Source: Ovis canadensis
Lineage: Eukaryota > Chordata > Mammalia > Artiodactyla > Bovidae
NCBI RefSeq assembly: GCF_042477335.2
Contig: NC_091262.1
Span: 42,815,001 to 42,879,000, forward strand
Length of the DNA: 64,000 nt
Direction of reading: 5' to 3'
Part shown: one piece after another, positions 33,345 to 45,736 of the stretch
How the letters are laid out: each line of letters starts with the position of its first letter
How positions within the stretch are numbered: the first letter of the stretch is position 1
The notes under the pieces: model-generated
The model's input: the letters and a program-made list of their open reading frames with translations, nothing else
The model's database searches: none
Told to the model about the DNA's origin: nothing
Position numbers and translations under genes: made by a program

Positions 33345-34870
33345 TCTTTTTTAATCAGTGTTTTTTAAAATTGAAGTATAATTGGTTTACAGTGTGTTAA
33401 TTTCTGCTGCACAGCTCAGTGATACAGTTATACACATACATACATTCTTTTTAAAAAATATTATTTCATGCTTTATCATAGGATACTGAATATAGTTCTC
33501 TGTGGTATACAGTAGGACCTCGTTTATCCATTCTGTTTAGAAAAGCTACACCTGCTAACCCCAGCCTCCCACTCCATCCCTCTACCAACCTCTTCTGCCT
33601 CAGCCACCACCAGTCTATTCTCTTGTGTCCGTGAGTCCATTTCTGTTTCATAGATAGGTTCACTTGTGTCATATTTTAGACTCCATATATAACTGATATC
33701 ATACGGTATTTGTCTTTCTGACTTACTTAGTATGATAATATCTGGTTATATCCATTTTATTGCAGTTTACTTTTTTATCTTTGGAAGGAATGATGCTAAA
33801 GCTGAAGCTCCAGTACTTTGGCCACCTCATGCAAAGAGTTGACTCATTGGAAAAGACTCTGATGCTGGGAGGGATTGGGGGCAGGAGGAGAAGGGGGCAA
33901 CCCAGGATGAGATGGCTGGATGGCATCACGGACTCGATGGTCGTCAGTCTGAGTGAACTCCGGGAGATGGTGATGGACAGGGAGGCCTGGCGTGCTGCAA
34001 TTCATGGGGTCGCAAAGAGTCGGACACGACTGAGCGACTGAACTGAACTGAACTGAGGGGTCTCAAAGAGTCGGACACAGCTGAGCGACTGAACTGAACT
34101 GATTGCATTGTATCTGTACTCCATCTTCTTTATTCATTCATCTCTTGATGGACGTTTAGATTGTTTCCATGTGTTGGCTATTATAAATAGTTCTGCAGTG
34201 AACATTGGGGTATGTGTATCTTTTCAAATTACAGTTTTCTCCAAGTATATGCCCAGGAGTGGGATTGCTGGATCATGTGGCAATTCTGTTTTTAGTTTTC
34301 TGAGGAATTTCAAGCATGTTCTCTGTACTGGCTGCACCAACTTACATTCCCACCAACAGTGGGAATCCACTTATCTCCACATCGTCTCCAGCATTTATTA
34401 TTTTTAGACTTTTTAATGATGTCCATTCTGGTGGGTATGAGGGTGATAGCTCATTGTAGTTTCGATTTGCATTGCTCTAATACTTGGTGATGCTGAACAT
34501 CTTCATGTGTCTATTTGCCATCTGTATTTCTTGTTTGGAGACGTGTGCTTAGTTCTTCTCCCCTTTTTCTGATTGAGTTGTTTTTGTGTTGTATGAGCTG
34601 TTTGGTCAGTTTGTATGTTTTGGAAATTAAGTCCTTGTTGGTCACATCATTTGGAAATATTTTCTCCCATTCTGTAGGTTGTCTTTTTCATCTTGTTTGT
34701 GACTTCCTCTGCTATGCTTGTAAGTTTGATTAAGTCCCCTTTGTTTATTTTTGTTTTTATTTCTATTGCCTTGGGAGACTGACCTGAGGAAACAACGGAA
34801 TGATTTATGTCACAGGATGTTTTGCCTGTGTTCTCTTCTAGGGGTTTTACAGTGTCACATCTTGTTTACA
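33345..34870 (-). mobile_element. L1 ORF2 end and 3' UTR, interrupted by a BovB tail
   Basis: Minus-strand artiodactyl L1. Reading from the left: poly-A-derived T-rich start, 3' UTR (AAATTGAAGTATAATTGG near 33367), then the end of ORF2 (ATGCCCAGGAGTGGGATTG near 34250, CCCACCAACAGTGGGAATCC near 34351). It is split by BovB sequence at 33767-34106. On the right it fades by about 34870. Confidence 0.85.
33767..34106 (+). mobile_element. BovB 3' end nested in L1
   Basis: A 5'-truncated BovB of about 340 bp. Its tail is duplicated: GTCGCAAAGAGTCGGACACG near 34009 is repeated as GTCTCAAAGAGTCGGACACA near 34059, each followed by GCGACTGAACTGAACTG. ATTGCA occurs on both sides (about 33759 and 34103) and may be a short target duplication. 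Confidence 0.85.
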
Positions 34871-37019
34871 TCTTTATCGCTGGTGCCTGTTCTGATTGGC
34901 TGGTGTGTCCTGTGCCTCGCCGGCGGGGACAAATGTAGATGTGGTTGCAGCACTGGGTGGCCCCCAGCTAACCCCTGGGCTGTGGGTCCAGCCGGCAGTG
35001 GCGTGCTGGTGGTATCCATGTGCTAACTGATGTGACATGGCATCTAGGGGTCTTGGCTGAGGGTGTCGGCAACGGCTGAGTTGTCCGTGTTGTCATCTTC
35101 ATTACTGCCATTTGCTTCCGCTGCTGAGACTCGCATCACAGAGGTTCCTGCGTGGGTGAAGGGGAGGGGAGCTGATAGTATCAGCCAGTGTGACAAAGCA
35201 AACTAACATAAAGTCTAAGATTAAATGTATCCCCTTTTAGTCTCCTCATGAGGAAGATGATAAAACAACATAAAGTGATGCAAGTTCCAGTTCAAATACT
35301 TCACCATAGTATTAGCATAGTTTCCACATGGTTTGTTTATTCTTCCAGAAATCTTTAGGGCGTCCTTCTATGTGACTGTCACTATAGGGGAACAGGTTTC
35401 CCTTTGATGTGATTAACTTCAGGGACTGGGAAACTGTTAAGTGCCGAAGAGGAGGGTGATGTTCCACACTCCCACCTTCCCATCATGCACTGCTCCCAGG
35501 CCCCTCCTGTCCTCCCTTCTTTCCTACCTTTGTCAGGGGAGTCCTGCCTGAACAGTGGTCACAGAGCAGGAACTAGGCTGAGCACATGAACCAGAGGAGA
35601 GAAGTGGCTGGTGAGGGCTAGGTGGAGGGGTTGGGGGCATGTATCCTGGTTGTTAGAACCAAGCCTCTCGTGTTCAGTCCGCTGACAGGGCCTGAGACGG
35701 CCCTGGCCTCACGTAGGTGATCAGATAGCTCATCTGCCTGCTGAGCAGTGTGGGGGCAGAGGAGGCAGCATTAGTGGCTGCTGGTCGCAGGCCTGGAGGG
35801 GAAGGAGAACACCCTCTCCCAGCTTCCTTTCCTATGAAATACCTGGTACTTTTCAGTCCCAGGTGTCAGTCGGAGACTCTGGGTATATGGACACGGCACC
35901 AACAGAAACTTCCTGAGAAGCTCTGTTTCGGGGGCCTGAGTCTGTGAACAGGATGGTGCTCTGGGAGGGAGAGTTTGGTCATGGAATCGGAGTGGCCAGT
36001 CTGATTCCTGTTTTCAGGGGCAGGAATTGGGAGCATGAAAAGGCAGCTGGCAGCTGAGCAGGGATGGAGTGGGAGCAGCTGTGGGGAGGAGGGATGCATG
36101 GGGCAGGGCCACCAGTGAGTGACCCCGGTCAGTGGGTGACCGTGGATAGCAGATAGTGGTAGCCCCACAATCACAGAAGGGCTGGCCCCCTTGCTATGAG
36201 AAGCTGCCTTCCCCACTCCCAGCCCTGCCACTGCCTGGCTCTGGACCAGCATCTCTACTGCTTGAAACCACAAAAGCCTTTGCAGTCCTGGAGGTGCCCC
36301 TGCTCATCTCAAGGAGAACCTTCAGTGGAGTAAGATTTTCTTTGATATCCATACTTTAGTTTCTCAGACTCTTCATATTTTTCCTGGTTTTGTGGCCATG
36401 TGTCATTAAAACCCTCCATTATCTGATGATGGGCTTCCTCTGTCACAGATCTCTCAGACGCCACCCGCTGGGTGAATGCGGGCTTGTTGTCACTGTGGCC
36501 ACACAGTCTCCATAGACTGTCGAGAGGCACTGTGTGGCTGTCCCAGCTGGGGGCCCCCTTGTCCTACTCTTGCTGTCCCCAAGCTAGGTCTAGAGAAGGC
36601 CAGCCCAGTGAGAAGCTACTTTCCAACTTTGTCTCACATCCCAGGAACTAGTCTTCCAGGCTAGGCAGGTCACTGAGAGTATTTGAGCTGGGGACACTGG
36701 TCCCCTGCCACTGAAAGTGACATGATACCATGCTCCCAAGGATGGACACAAGGGTCAATGGGTGAACTTCTGCCCTCCTTGCTTGGAGGCACTGTGCCTC
36801 AAGCCCCTGCCTTCTCCCCACTCAGGTGTGAGATGTGGGAGAGCAGGAGAGGGACCTTTTTCACCGTGAGACCCTCTCAGCAAAGCAAATCTTTAACAAA
36901 ACTGGGCCTTGTTCAGGCTTGGAGGATGTGGCTGAGAGTCTGCTGGACAGGATGCACATTTAAAGGGCTTCCTGCAGTGTAGGTGTCAGGCCTACATAGC
37001 AATTAAATGCAGAGCATGG
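34871..37019. other. No gene seen
   Basis: Unique-looking, moderately GC-rich sequence. No domain-bearing open frame, RNA gene or recognisable repeat beyond faint MIR-like stretches. Confidence 0.45.
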
Positions 37020-38055
37020 ACCTGACTGAGCTGGCGACTCCGGATCCTGCAGGCTGAATGCTGAATCCTGAAGATTGGAAGATTGTCTGGAACCATAGGA
37101 CATCTTGTTCTCTCAGCTGAGACAGTCCCCCTCAAGACTTAGGTTCCCCTTCCTGCTCTCAGGCAGCTATCAGACTGCAGCCACGCCCCATGATGAGCCC
37201 TGAGTAAACTTGGGAAGGAGAATAGCTGCCCTCTAGCAGCTATAATACTGTAGCCACTCCCTGTGGTGAGCTCTGAGGAAACTCAGGAAGGAGGAGAATA
37301 CTTGCCCTCTACCAGCCACTAGACTGCAGTCACTCCCCATGGTGAACCCTGAGGAAATTCAGGAAGGAGAAGGCAGGATGCTGGTCCCCGATGGTGAGGT
37401 GTGTATCAGAGGGAATGATTTCAGTGAAATGACTCTTGCATCTTTCCATAAATACAAAAGTGCTTAATTCGTTAACTTTAGATGCTGCTTCCTGGGTCTG
37501 AAGTCCTAAAAGATTCTCTCTGAATAAAACATAACTCTCAACACTTAGATTGTAAATATTTTTATGTCTACACATGTAGACACTTTCCAAAGAACAACAA
37601 AAGACAAATGTCAACATTCAAAACACTGGCACTGATGATGGACATTCCCCAAAAGATACAACTGATGAAGCAATTAGAATGCGCATCACCCCTTTTTCCA
37701 TAAGATTGTGGAATGGACCCTGAAAGTGGGGAATTATTGTAGGGAAGAATAAACCTGACTCCATGTTGGATCTTTTACTTTAACCTTTGCTTCCTGTTGA
37801 TTTGTTTACTAAAAGGATACTGTCCATACGTAATGGCCTGCCTCAGGTAACCCTGCCCTTTTGCTTTTGTTCAGGACCTGTCCACCTGTGGATGGCTACA
37901 GGAAGGAAGAAATTAATACTTCTTGGTCTGCCAGCTCTCCAAGTAAAGTCATATTCTTTGCCTCAACACCTTGCCTTTGATTTATTGGCCTGTCGTGTGG
38001 CAAGCAGAGTGAGCTTGGACTCCATGACAATCCCACATGCCTTGCAGTCAAAAAA
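37020..38055 (+). repeat. LTR-like remnant with a 75-bp triplication
   Basis: At 37156-37370 a unit of about 75-76 bp is repeated three times with divergence (starts near 37156, 37231 and 37307). Each unit contains AGACTGCAGCCAC-like and GAAACTCAGGAAGGAG-like blocks, as in the U3 repeats of ERV LTRs. At 37690-38055, CCAAGTAAAGTCATATTCTTTGCCTC and GCAGAGTGAGCTTGGACTC resemble the R/U5 end of a class I LTR. No boundaries or target duplication could be fixed. Confidence 0.45.
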
Positions 38056-39704
38056 ACAAAACATGAACAGAAGCAATATTGTAACAAATTCAATAAAGAC
38101 TTTGAAAATGGATCATATCAAAAAGATCTGAAACCAAAAACTGAAAAGAACTTGGTGGTTGTCTGAAATATTTAGAAAAGGAAATGGTGCCCCTCATGCC
38201 AGTACCCTCTGAAGTCACACAGGGGACACAACCTAGGGGAGGTCTCTTCTCTCTTCCAGGGGAGTGTCATACCAGCCACCATTTCTCCCTGTCCATGATA
38301 AACACCGTAACGAGGGTCATTGGCACCTGGGCCAGTAATGCTGTGAACACCTGGATTGCCTTGTCCTTGTGAGATTTGATGTGAAGATAACACAGAAAGA
38401 GAACCAGCCAAGAAGGAAGATCTGGTCAGGAATAAACTCTTCACAGGGACCCTGTGAGACCCAAGCACTTGCTCTGCTCACCCTGCACCGACTTTGGGGA
38501 ACTGGCCTTTGTCATTCTCTGGGCAGGAGGTCTACCTCCTGAAACCCAGGAGAGCACTGGGAACAGCAGCACCTCCACCTGAGGTCCGGAGAGGGTGTCT
38601 TGAACAGACAGGGCCTAACCGTTCAGTGAGGCCAGCCCTTGTCCACACTGCACTGATCTGCTGCAGGATCTTGGGTTCCCTGGCATCCAGCATGCCCATT
38701 GTCCACCCCAGCTTGAGGCGTCTTGAGAGCCCCTCACTGGCAGGCAACCAGAAGTAGAAAACTGCACACCCAGCAAGAAAGAGAAGCCGGCAGGGCAGGG
38801 TTCCAGCTTGGAGTGTCCAAGGTCTCTTTGTCCCCTGAGAACACCCAGCCCTGCCTGCCATGGCCTTTCTCCTCTTTAGTATGTGTCTCTTATGGTTAAT
38901 GTTGCCAAACACCTTCCTCTGGAAGAGAAGGCTCTGTGACCATGAGGAGGCGCCGTAGTCCTGAACACAGGAAGCTTGAGAAGTAACTGCCCTGAGTCCT
39001 GAATATACTGCAAGTTGAATCTGCACCAACATAGGCCAAGATTCCAACAGATTCTCTGTGGAAACACTTTTCATGTCCAACAAGAGAACCAACCTAGGCC
39101 AAGATTGTGACAGGTTCTCTGTAGAAACGCTGTTCACGTCTAACAAGAGAAGGCTCGTTAACCTATAGCCCGACCCCAAGACATGAGACAGGTTTTAACC
39201 ACAGAAACTGCAGGGAAGGTGTTTGAGAGGCTTTTTCTTAGGCATCTTCCCTGAGGTCCCCTGAAGTTATTGGACCTGGAGTAGGGCACTCGACATTTCT
39301 CTCCTCACTACAGGCTGGACAGCAATCCCCCAACCTCACAGCCTCCTCTCCTCCACCTCCCTCTGAGTTGAGTGGAAACTTCTCATTCATGAGGCCAAAG
39401 TGCAATCTTCTTGGTGAGTAGAACAGAGGCTGGTGGGAAGGTGGGTGGAGGCTCAAAGCTCTTGTGGAACAAAAACATGTAGGTGTGTATGGTGGCCGTA
39501 TGCTATAGTAATTGGTATTGCCTACACATTTGTGGGTGGCTTTTGGTTTCCGTATTTTCTAAGTTTCTTTTTTTATGACCAACTGCATATTATGAGAAAA
39601 TTTTTGCTATCAACCATGAGAAGTTGCAAAATAAGATCTTTAAGTTTATTGAAATGTTGTAGGAGTTTCTTTTGGTGACAGAAGAACAGCCTCCTACTTT
39701 AAAG
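38056..39704. other. No gene seen; one 63-bp duplication
   Basis: On the minus strand 39179-38532 is open for 215 codons but has no recognisable domain. It contains a direct 63-bp tandem duplication at 39025-39150, so the translated frame shows a repeated 21-residue block (VSTENL...SWP). The length can be explained by chance and repetition. Confidence 0.45.
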
Positions 39705-39995
39705 TATTTATTTAATCAACTGCACTAGGTCTTAGTTCTGGAGAAGGAAATGGCGACCCACTCCAGTATTCTTGCCGGGAGACTCCCAGGGATGGAGGAG
39801 CCTGGTGGGCTGCCGTCTATGGGGTCACACAGAGTCAGACACGACTGAAGCAACTTAGCAGCAGCAGGTCTTAGTTCTGGCACGCAGGATCTTCATTTGC
39901 AGCATAGAGGATCTAGTTCTCTGACCAGGGATTGAACCTGGGTTCCCCTGCACTGGGAGATCAGAGTCTTAGCCACTGGATACACCAGGGAATGC
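39705..39995 (-). mobile_element. CHR-type tRNA SINE interrupted by a Bov-A SINE
   Basis: The outer element is a minus-strand CHR-family SINE (GGATTGAACCTGGGTTCCCC near 39928, TTAGCCACTGGATACACC near 39969). It is split by the Bov-A at 39742-39865. Confidence 0.8.
39742..39865 (+). mobile_element. Bov-A SINE with 15-bp target duplication
   Basis: A plus-strand Bov-A monomer from GAGAAGGAAATGGCGACCC to TTAGCAGCAGC, between identical direct repeats AGGTCTTAGTTCTGG at 39727-39741 and 39866-39880. Confidence 0.93.
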
Positions 39996-40011
39996 TGCAA
40001 CCTTCTAAATT

Positions 40012-40293
40012 TATTTTTTTAAGATTTATTTATTTTTGGCTATGCTGGGTCTTCGTTGCTGTGTGGGTTTTTCTCTAGTTGTGGCGAATGGGGGCTACCC
40101 TCTAGTTTATGTGTGCTCGAACTTCTCATTGTGGTGGCTTCTTGTTGCAGAGCATGGGCTCTAGGGCACATGGGCTTCAGTAGTTGTGCACAGGCTTCGT
40201 TGCTCCATGGCACGTGGGAGCTTCCCAGATTAGGGGTTGAACCTGTGTCTCCTGCATTGGCAGGTGGATTCTTAACCACTGCACCACCAAGGA
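40012..40293 (-). mobile_element. CHR-type tRNA SINE
   Basis: A long minus-strand CHR SINE from a T-rich end (TTTATTTTTTTAAGATTTAT) to the tRNA-derived head with TTCTTAACCACTGCACCACC. It includes GGGTTGAACCTGTGTCTCC, the tRNA B-box region. Confidence 0.85.
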
Positions 40294-42301
40294 GATTGCC
40301 CACCCCACTCCCCACCCGCCAACCTCCTACTTTAAAAAAGGACTAAAAACAGCCTGTTGAGTAAGTTTTCAGGAGTCTGAGCTTTGAGGTGAGCGTCTGT
40401 GGTGTCATTCTCCCAAAGGCAGCTTGGCTTCAGATATTGGCTGGGCTCATGGGCCCGGCGATCAGGACGGATCTGGTGGCTGAAGACAGGCTTACCCTCT
40501 GGTGCTTCACCCTCACCTGCTCAGCCAGGGTCCCTGAGCCATGGCAGCGAAGCAGAGCAGCAAGCAGGTGGGGCTGGTACAGCTGCAGGACTGCTGTGGT
40601 CAGAATGGATCATGCAGTGGAGGCGGGACTGCTGCAGTCAAGAGTGGAGTGTGCAGTGGAGGCAGCTGGCCATCCTGTCCCATGACTGCTGGTGTCCTGT
40701 GTGCCCATGCAGGGCTGTCACGATGCCAGGTGGAGTCCGGGCTAGTGTTGTGGGGACAGGACAGGGCCTTAGACAGCTCACATCCCCATTCTCTGCCCCC
40801 CGCCCCCACCCCGCTCCCCCTGGCTCCTCTTCAGATCGTGGTTTGTGGCTGCTAGCTGCTCCCTGGGGCTGGGACGGTGTGTAAACCACCAAGCCCCCTT
40901 GCTCGAAGTGAGCTGAGACCTCAAGCTCTGGGGTCACACACCATTGCTGCCACCATACAGGTCATCTCACTTCTGTGAGGGAGGGCCTGTGCGGGGTGGG
41001 TGATGGGAGATTTGGGGATGTTGTGGACTGGCCCAGGAGTGGGGAGAGGAAAGGAGAGAGAAAACCCTTGAACTGCTCAGCCTTCCAGGAAATTCCAGGC
41101 CCAGCTCTGGTGAGAGGTGCAGGTGAGAAGCCCTTGCAAGTTTCTGGGTCCCCCTTCCCACCATATTTCAGTTGAAGCCCCTCTGCCTGCTCCACCCCTA
41201 ACTCTCCCTTCTGTGGCTCCTGCTGAAAGCTGCAGGAGGTGGAGAGTTTATACTGCTTCCCTTCCCGTAGGGAAACGAAGCCACAGACAAACGTGTTCCT
41301 TTAAGAAAGCATGAAAGAAACAAGAAAATAATAGCGGGAGGTTATTATTGACAGGTTCATGTAGAGATGCTTCACAAGCCTGGCACAAGGAAGGGTCTGA
41401 GAGATGTTGCCCCTGGTCCTGGGGTTTGCTCCTTCCCACCCTAGCCTATGCTCCCCTTGGTGTCTTCTGGCGACTAGGCAGACTTAAACCTCCTGAACGG
41501 ATCCTGAAAGGATCAGGACAGGGCAGAGCTCGTTTCAGATGGGAGGGTGTCGTCCACTCTTTACAAACACCTTCGCCTCCTCTCTGTATTGGAACTCAGT
41601 TCTGGGTCTAAGCAAGCACGACTTCCTGTCTGAGTCAGCACCCTCACTTACCCAGGCGAGAGGCTTTGTGTCCGCTTCTTCCCCACGTGCATCCTGCTTA
41701 CTTCCACTGCTGGGGCCCCGGGGCCTGAACTGAACGCATCTGCTCTGCTTATAGTGCACCCCATGGCCCATAAGATTTCACTCTTAAAATGTAAATGTAA
41801 GGGTAAAATACTCCATAGTTAAGAATTTCAGAGTGACAACAGAGTTGACCGAAGCACGAGAGCTCAGGTATAAGGCTCATGTGTTAGAGAAGCCACTGTG
41901 TGGGCTTCAAGACACTCCGTGTAGAGGGTGGGGTGGGGGTGGTCAGGGATGTTCTGAGATACTCAACTTGCCTGGTTCCTGCACAGGCAACTCCAGGCTC
42001 CATTCTTGGCAGGGTGGGTGACAGTCAGCACTGCCTGCCTGTGTGGAGGGGCTCAGAGGCTGCCCGGCTCAGCAGGAATGGCAGTAGGGGGAAGGAAGGG
42101 CACCCTCCCTTAGCATTCCTGACTTCACACCTCCTTGTTAAGGCAGCTGAGTGCCTGAATGGCCCCTCCTGTGTCTAGCTCTGAAGATATGGAAGAAGTG
42201 GGCACTGAAGGACATGCAGGATGTAACAGAGGACGCCAAAGGCGAGGCTTGCGTTCTCAGCCAGCCTCTGCCAGATTCTGCCTGTGCTTATACATTAGAC
42301 C
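40294..42301. other. No gene seen
   Basis: GC-rich unique-looking sequence with many chance open frames on both strands and no recognised family, splice-consistent exon or RNA gene. Confidence 0.45.
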
Positions 42302-43544
42302 AAGACGCTGGCTGTGGCTTAGATCATGAACTCCTTATTGCAAAATTCAGACTTAAATTGAAGAAAATAGGGAAAACCATTAGACCATTCAAGTATGACC
42401 TAATCCCTTATGATTATACAGTGGAAGTGACAAATAGATTCAAGGGATTAGAGCTGATAGAGTGCCTGAAGAACTGTTAGATGGAGGTTCATGACATTGT
42501 ACAGGAGGCAGTGATCAAGACCATCCCCAAGAAAAAGAAATGCAAAAAGGCAAAACGGTTGTCTGAGGAGGCCTTACAAATAGCTGAGAAGAGAAGCTAA
42601 AGTCAGAGGAGAGAAGGAAAGATATACCCATCTAAATGAAGAGTTCCAAAGAATAGCAAGGAGAGATAAGAAAGCCTTCCTAAGTGATCAATGCAAAGAA
42701 ATAGATAAAAACAACAATAGGAAAGACTAGAGATCTCTTCAAGAAAATTAGAGATACCAAGGGAACATTTCATACAAAGATGGGCACAACAAAGGACAGA
42801 AATGGTATGGGCCTAATAGAAGCAGAAGATACTAAGAAGATGTGGCAAGAATACACAGAAGGACTATACAGAAAAGATCTTCACGACCCAGATAATCATG
42901 ATGGTGTGATCAGTCATCTAGAGGCAGACATTGTGGAATATGAAGTGAAGTGGGCCTTAGGAAGCATCACTAAGAAAGCTAGTGGAGGTGATGGAATTCC
43001 AGCTGAGCTATTTCAAGTTCTAAAAGATGATGCTGTGAAAGTGCTGCAGTCAATATGCCAGCAAATTTGGAAAACTCACCAGTGGCCACGGGACTGGAAG
43101 AGGTCAGTTTTCATTCCAATTCCAAAGAAAGGCAATGCCAAAGAATGCTCAAACTACTGCACAGTTGCACTCATCTCACACGCTAGCAAAGTAATGCTCA
43201 ACATTTTCCAAGAGAGGCTTCAACAGTACGTGAGCTGAGAACTTCCAGATGTTCAAGCTGTATTTAGAAAAGGCAGAGGAACCAGAGATCAAATAGCCAA
43301 CATCTGGTGGATCATCGAAAAAGCAAGAGAGTTCCAGAAAAACATCTACTTCTGCTTTATTGACTATGTGGACTACAAAAAACTGTGGAAAATACTTAGA
43401 GATGGGAATACCAGAGAATACCTGCCTTCTGAGAAATCTGTATGTAAATCAAGAAGCAACAGTTAGAACCGGACATGGAACAATGGACTGGTTCAAAATT
43501 GGGAAAATAGTACCTCAAGGCTGTACATTGTGACCCTGCCTATT

Positions 43545-43705
43545 GAGCAACTTTCACTTTTCACTTTCATGCATTGGAGAAGGAAATGGCAACCCACTCC
43601 AGTGTTCTTGCCTGGAGAATCCCAGGGACGGCGGAGCCTGGTGGGCTGCCATCTGTGGGGTCGCACAGCGTCAGACATGACTGAAGCGACTTAGCAGCAG
43701 CAGCA
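43545..43705 (+). mobile_element. BOV-A2 SINE in BovB copy 5
   Basis: A plus-strand partial BOV-A2 (TTTCACTTTCATGCATTGGA to CTTAGCAGCAGCA). It is flanked by GCCTATT at 43538-43544 and 43706-43712. Confidence 0.85.
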
Positions 43706-43728
43706 GCCTATTTAAACTTATATGCAGA

Positions 43729-43926
43729 GTGAAAGTGAAAGTCGCTCAGTTGTGTCCAACTATTTGCAACCCCATGGACTATACAGTCCATGGAATTCTC
43801 CAGGCTGGAATACTGGAGTGGGTAGCTGTCCCCTTCTCCAGGGAATCGTCCCAACCCAGGGATTGAACCTAGGTCTCCTGCATTGCATGCAGAGTCTTTA
43901 CCAGCTGAGCCACTAGGGAAGCCCTA
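43729..43926 (-). mobile_element. Bov-tA SINE in BovB copy 5
   Basis: A minus-strand Bov-tA with its AGGGAAGCCC head at the right. It is flanked by the identical 10-bp duplication TATATGCAGA at 43719-43728 and 43927-43936. Confidence 0.92.
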
Positions 43927-44799
43927 TATATGCAGAATACATCATGGGAAATGCTGGGCTGGAAGAAGCACAAGCTGGAATCAAGATTGCCAGGAGAAAC
44001 ATCAATAATCTCAGATATGCAGATGACACCACCCTTATGGCAGAAAGCGAAGAGGAACTGAAAAGCCTCTTGATGAAAGTGAAATAAGATAGTGAAAAAG
44101 CTCAGCATTCAGAAAACTAAGGTCATGGCATCTGGTCCCATCACTTCATGGCAAATAGATGGGGAAATAATGGAAACAGTGACTTTATTTTTTTGCACTC
44201 CAAAATCACTGCAGATGGTGACTGCAGCCATGAAATTAAAAGACACTTGCTTCTTGGAAGAAAAGCTATGACCAACCCAGACAGCATATTAAAAAGCAGA
44301 GACATTGCTGACAAAGGTCCTTCTAGTCAAAGCTATGGTTTTTCCAGTAGTCAGATATGGATGTGAGAGTTGGGACTGGAAAGAAGGCTGAGTGCCGAAG
44401 AATTGACGCTTTTGAACTGTGATGGTGGAGAGAACTCTTGAGAGTCCCTTGGACTGCAAGGAGATCAAACCAGTCCATTGTGAAGGAAACCAGTCCTGAA
44501 TATTCATTGGAAGGACAGATGCTGAAGCTGGAGACTCCAATACTTTGGCCACCTGATACGAAGAACTGATTCATTGGAAAAGACCCTGATGCTGGGAAAG
44601 ACTGAGGCAGGAGGAGAAGGGGACAACAGAGGGTGAGATGATTGGATAGCATCACTGACTCAATGTATATGAGTTTGAACAAGCTCTGGGAGTTGGTGAT
44701 ATACAGGGGAGCCTGGTGTGCTGCAGTCCATGGTGTCACAAAGAGTCGGACTTGACTGAGCGACTGAACTGAAGATGCTGGTGGTACCATCCTATATCA

Positions 44800-44925
44800 C
44801 ACATGAGACTAGAAGCACAGAGAGGCTGAGCACCTTGCCCCAGGTCACACAGCTGGTGATAGCAGAGCTGAGAACTGGCCCACTGTGGTTGAATCTGGAG
44901 TCTAGATGCTGTTATGACCTGAGGG
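44800..44925 (+). mobile_element. MIR SINE fragment
   Basis: The mammalian MIR core is visible: AGAGGCTGAGCACCTTGCCC followed by AGGTCACACAGCTGGTGATA and GAGCTGAGAACTGG. A second, weaker MIR-like stretch lies near 55370-55520. Confidence 0.7.
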
Positions 44926-45477
44926 AGCAGCAAAGACAGAGTGAGGGAGAAACAGATGGCCCAGACTTAGCCAGGCACACATGCATGCACACATATACAC
45001 ATGTGTGCACATGACCTTCACCTTTGAGGCTACAAGGAGTCAGAGGAAACCAGAGGGCAACCAGGAGAGGCCAAAAGAGGATGGAGGTCTATTAGGAGGA
45101 AAGACCATATTTCCCAGGAGACCAGGGAAGTCCCCCCTGGTGAGTCTGTCTCAAACCCTAGATCCTCTCCCTGGACCCAGGAGCTGACTGTGCAGTGACC
45201 TAACTGAGTTGACTCCTGACTTATGCCTTCCCAGTGGTTCAGGTCCCACTGGACCCCACTGCTCTCAGTAATAAGGTGGGAATGAGGTATATAGTCTAGG
45301 CTGCAGATTTGTTTGGAGACAAAATTTATTAAAACAGGAGTACAAAAAACCCATTGAAGGGAATTGGCATGAACCTCTCCAGAACACTTAAGAAATCATC
45401 TGCTGTTTATCTACCTCCTCTCCTGTCATGAAAGTGGAGGGCCTATTTAATCAATTAATTCTGTGCTCATCACACTC

Positions 45478-45618
45478 TTAAAAAATGTATTTATTTATTT
45501 GGCTGCACTGGGTCTTAGTTGCAGCATGTGGGATCTAGTTCCCCAGTCAGGTATTGAACATGGGTGTTTGCATTGGCAGCATGATGTCTTAGCCACTGGA
45601 CCACCAGGGAAGTCTCTC
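45478..45618 (-). mobile_element. CHR-type tRNA SINE
   Basis: Minus-strand CHR SINE (ATTTGGCTGCACTGGGTC, TCTTAGCCACTGGACCACC, AGGGAAGTC). It lies just downstream (on the gene strand) of the PRDM9-like zinc-finger exon. Confidence 0.85.
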
Positions 45619-45736
45619 ATCACAGTCTTGGGGAATATAACGGGTCATAGACCTCCTCTGAGGCCCCCTCAGAGTTGAAGTATGTGATGGCTACAGTAAT
45701 CCTCCTGCGGCTAAGATGTGGTTTATTGGTAATGAC

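Larger units (their letters stand above)
42302..44781 (+). mobile_element. BovB copy 5 interrupted by two SINEs
   Basis: A 5'-truncated BovB beginning at the end of the endonuclease domain (GGCTTAGATCATGAACTCC near 42316) and ending at GCGACTGAACTGAA. The 10-bp repeats AAGACGCTGG (42302-42311) and AAGATGCTGG (44772-44781) differ by one CpG-type change and probably are its target duplication. The longest RT frame is at 42780-43238 (KASGGDGIPAELF). The FIDY motif near 43355 is truncated (FIDYVDY), and RYADDT survives near 44014. SINEs interrupt it at 43545-43705 and 43729-43926. Confidence 0.88.

Noticed and set aside
38532..39179. 215-codon minus-strand frame as a possible gene
   Set aside because: No family similarity, an internal duplication and no splice or promoter context; kept only as a low-interest observation.
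40399..40884. 161-codon plus-strand frame and overlapping frames in GC-rich sequence
   Set aside because: Several frames are open at once on both strands, as expected of GC-rich DNA, and none has a domain or splice evidence.
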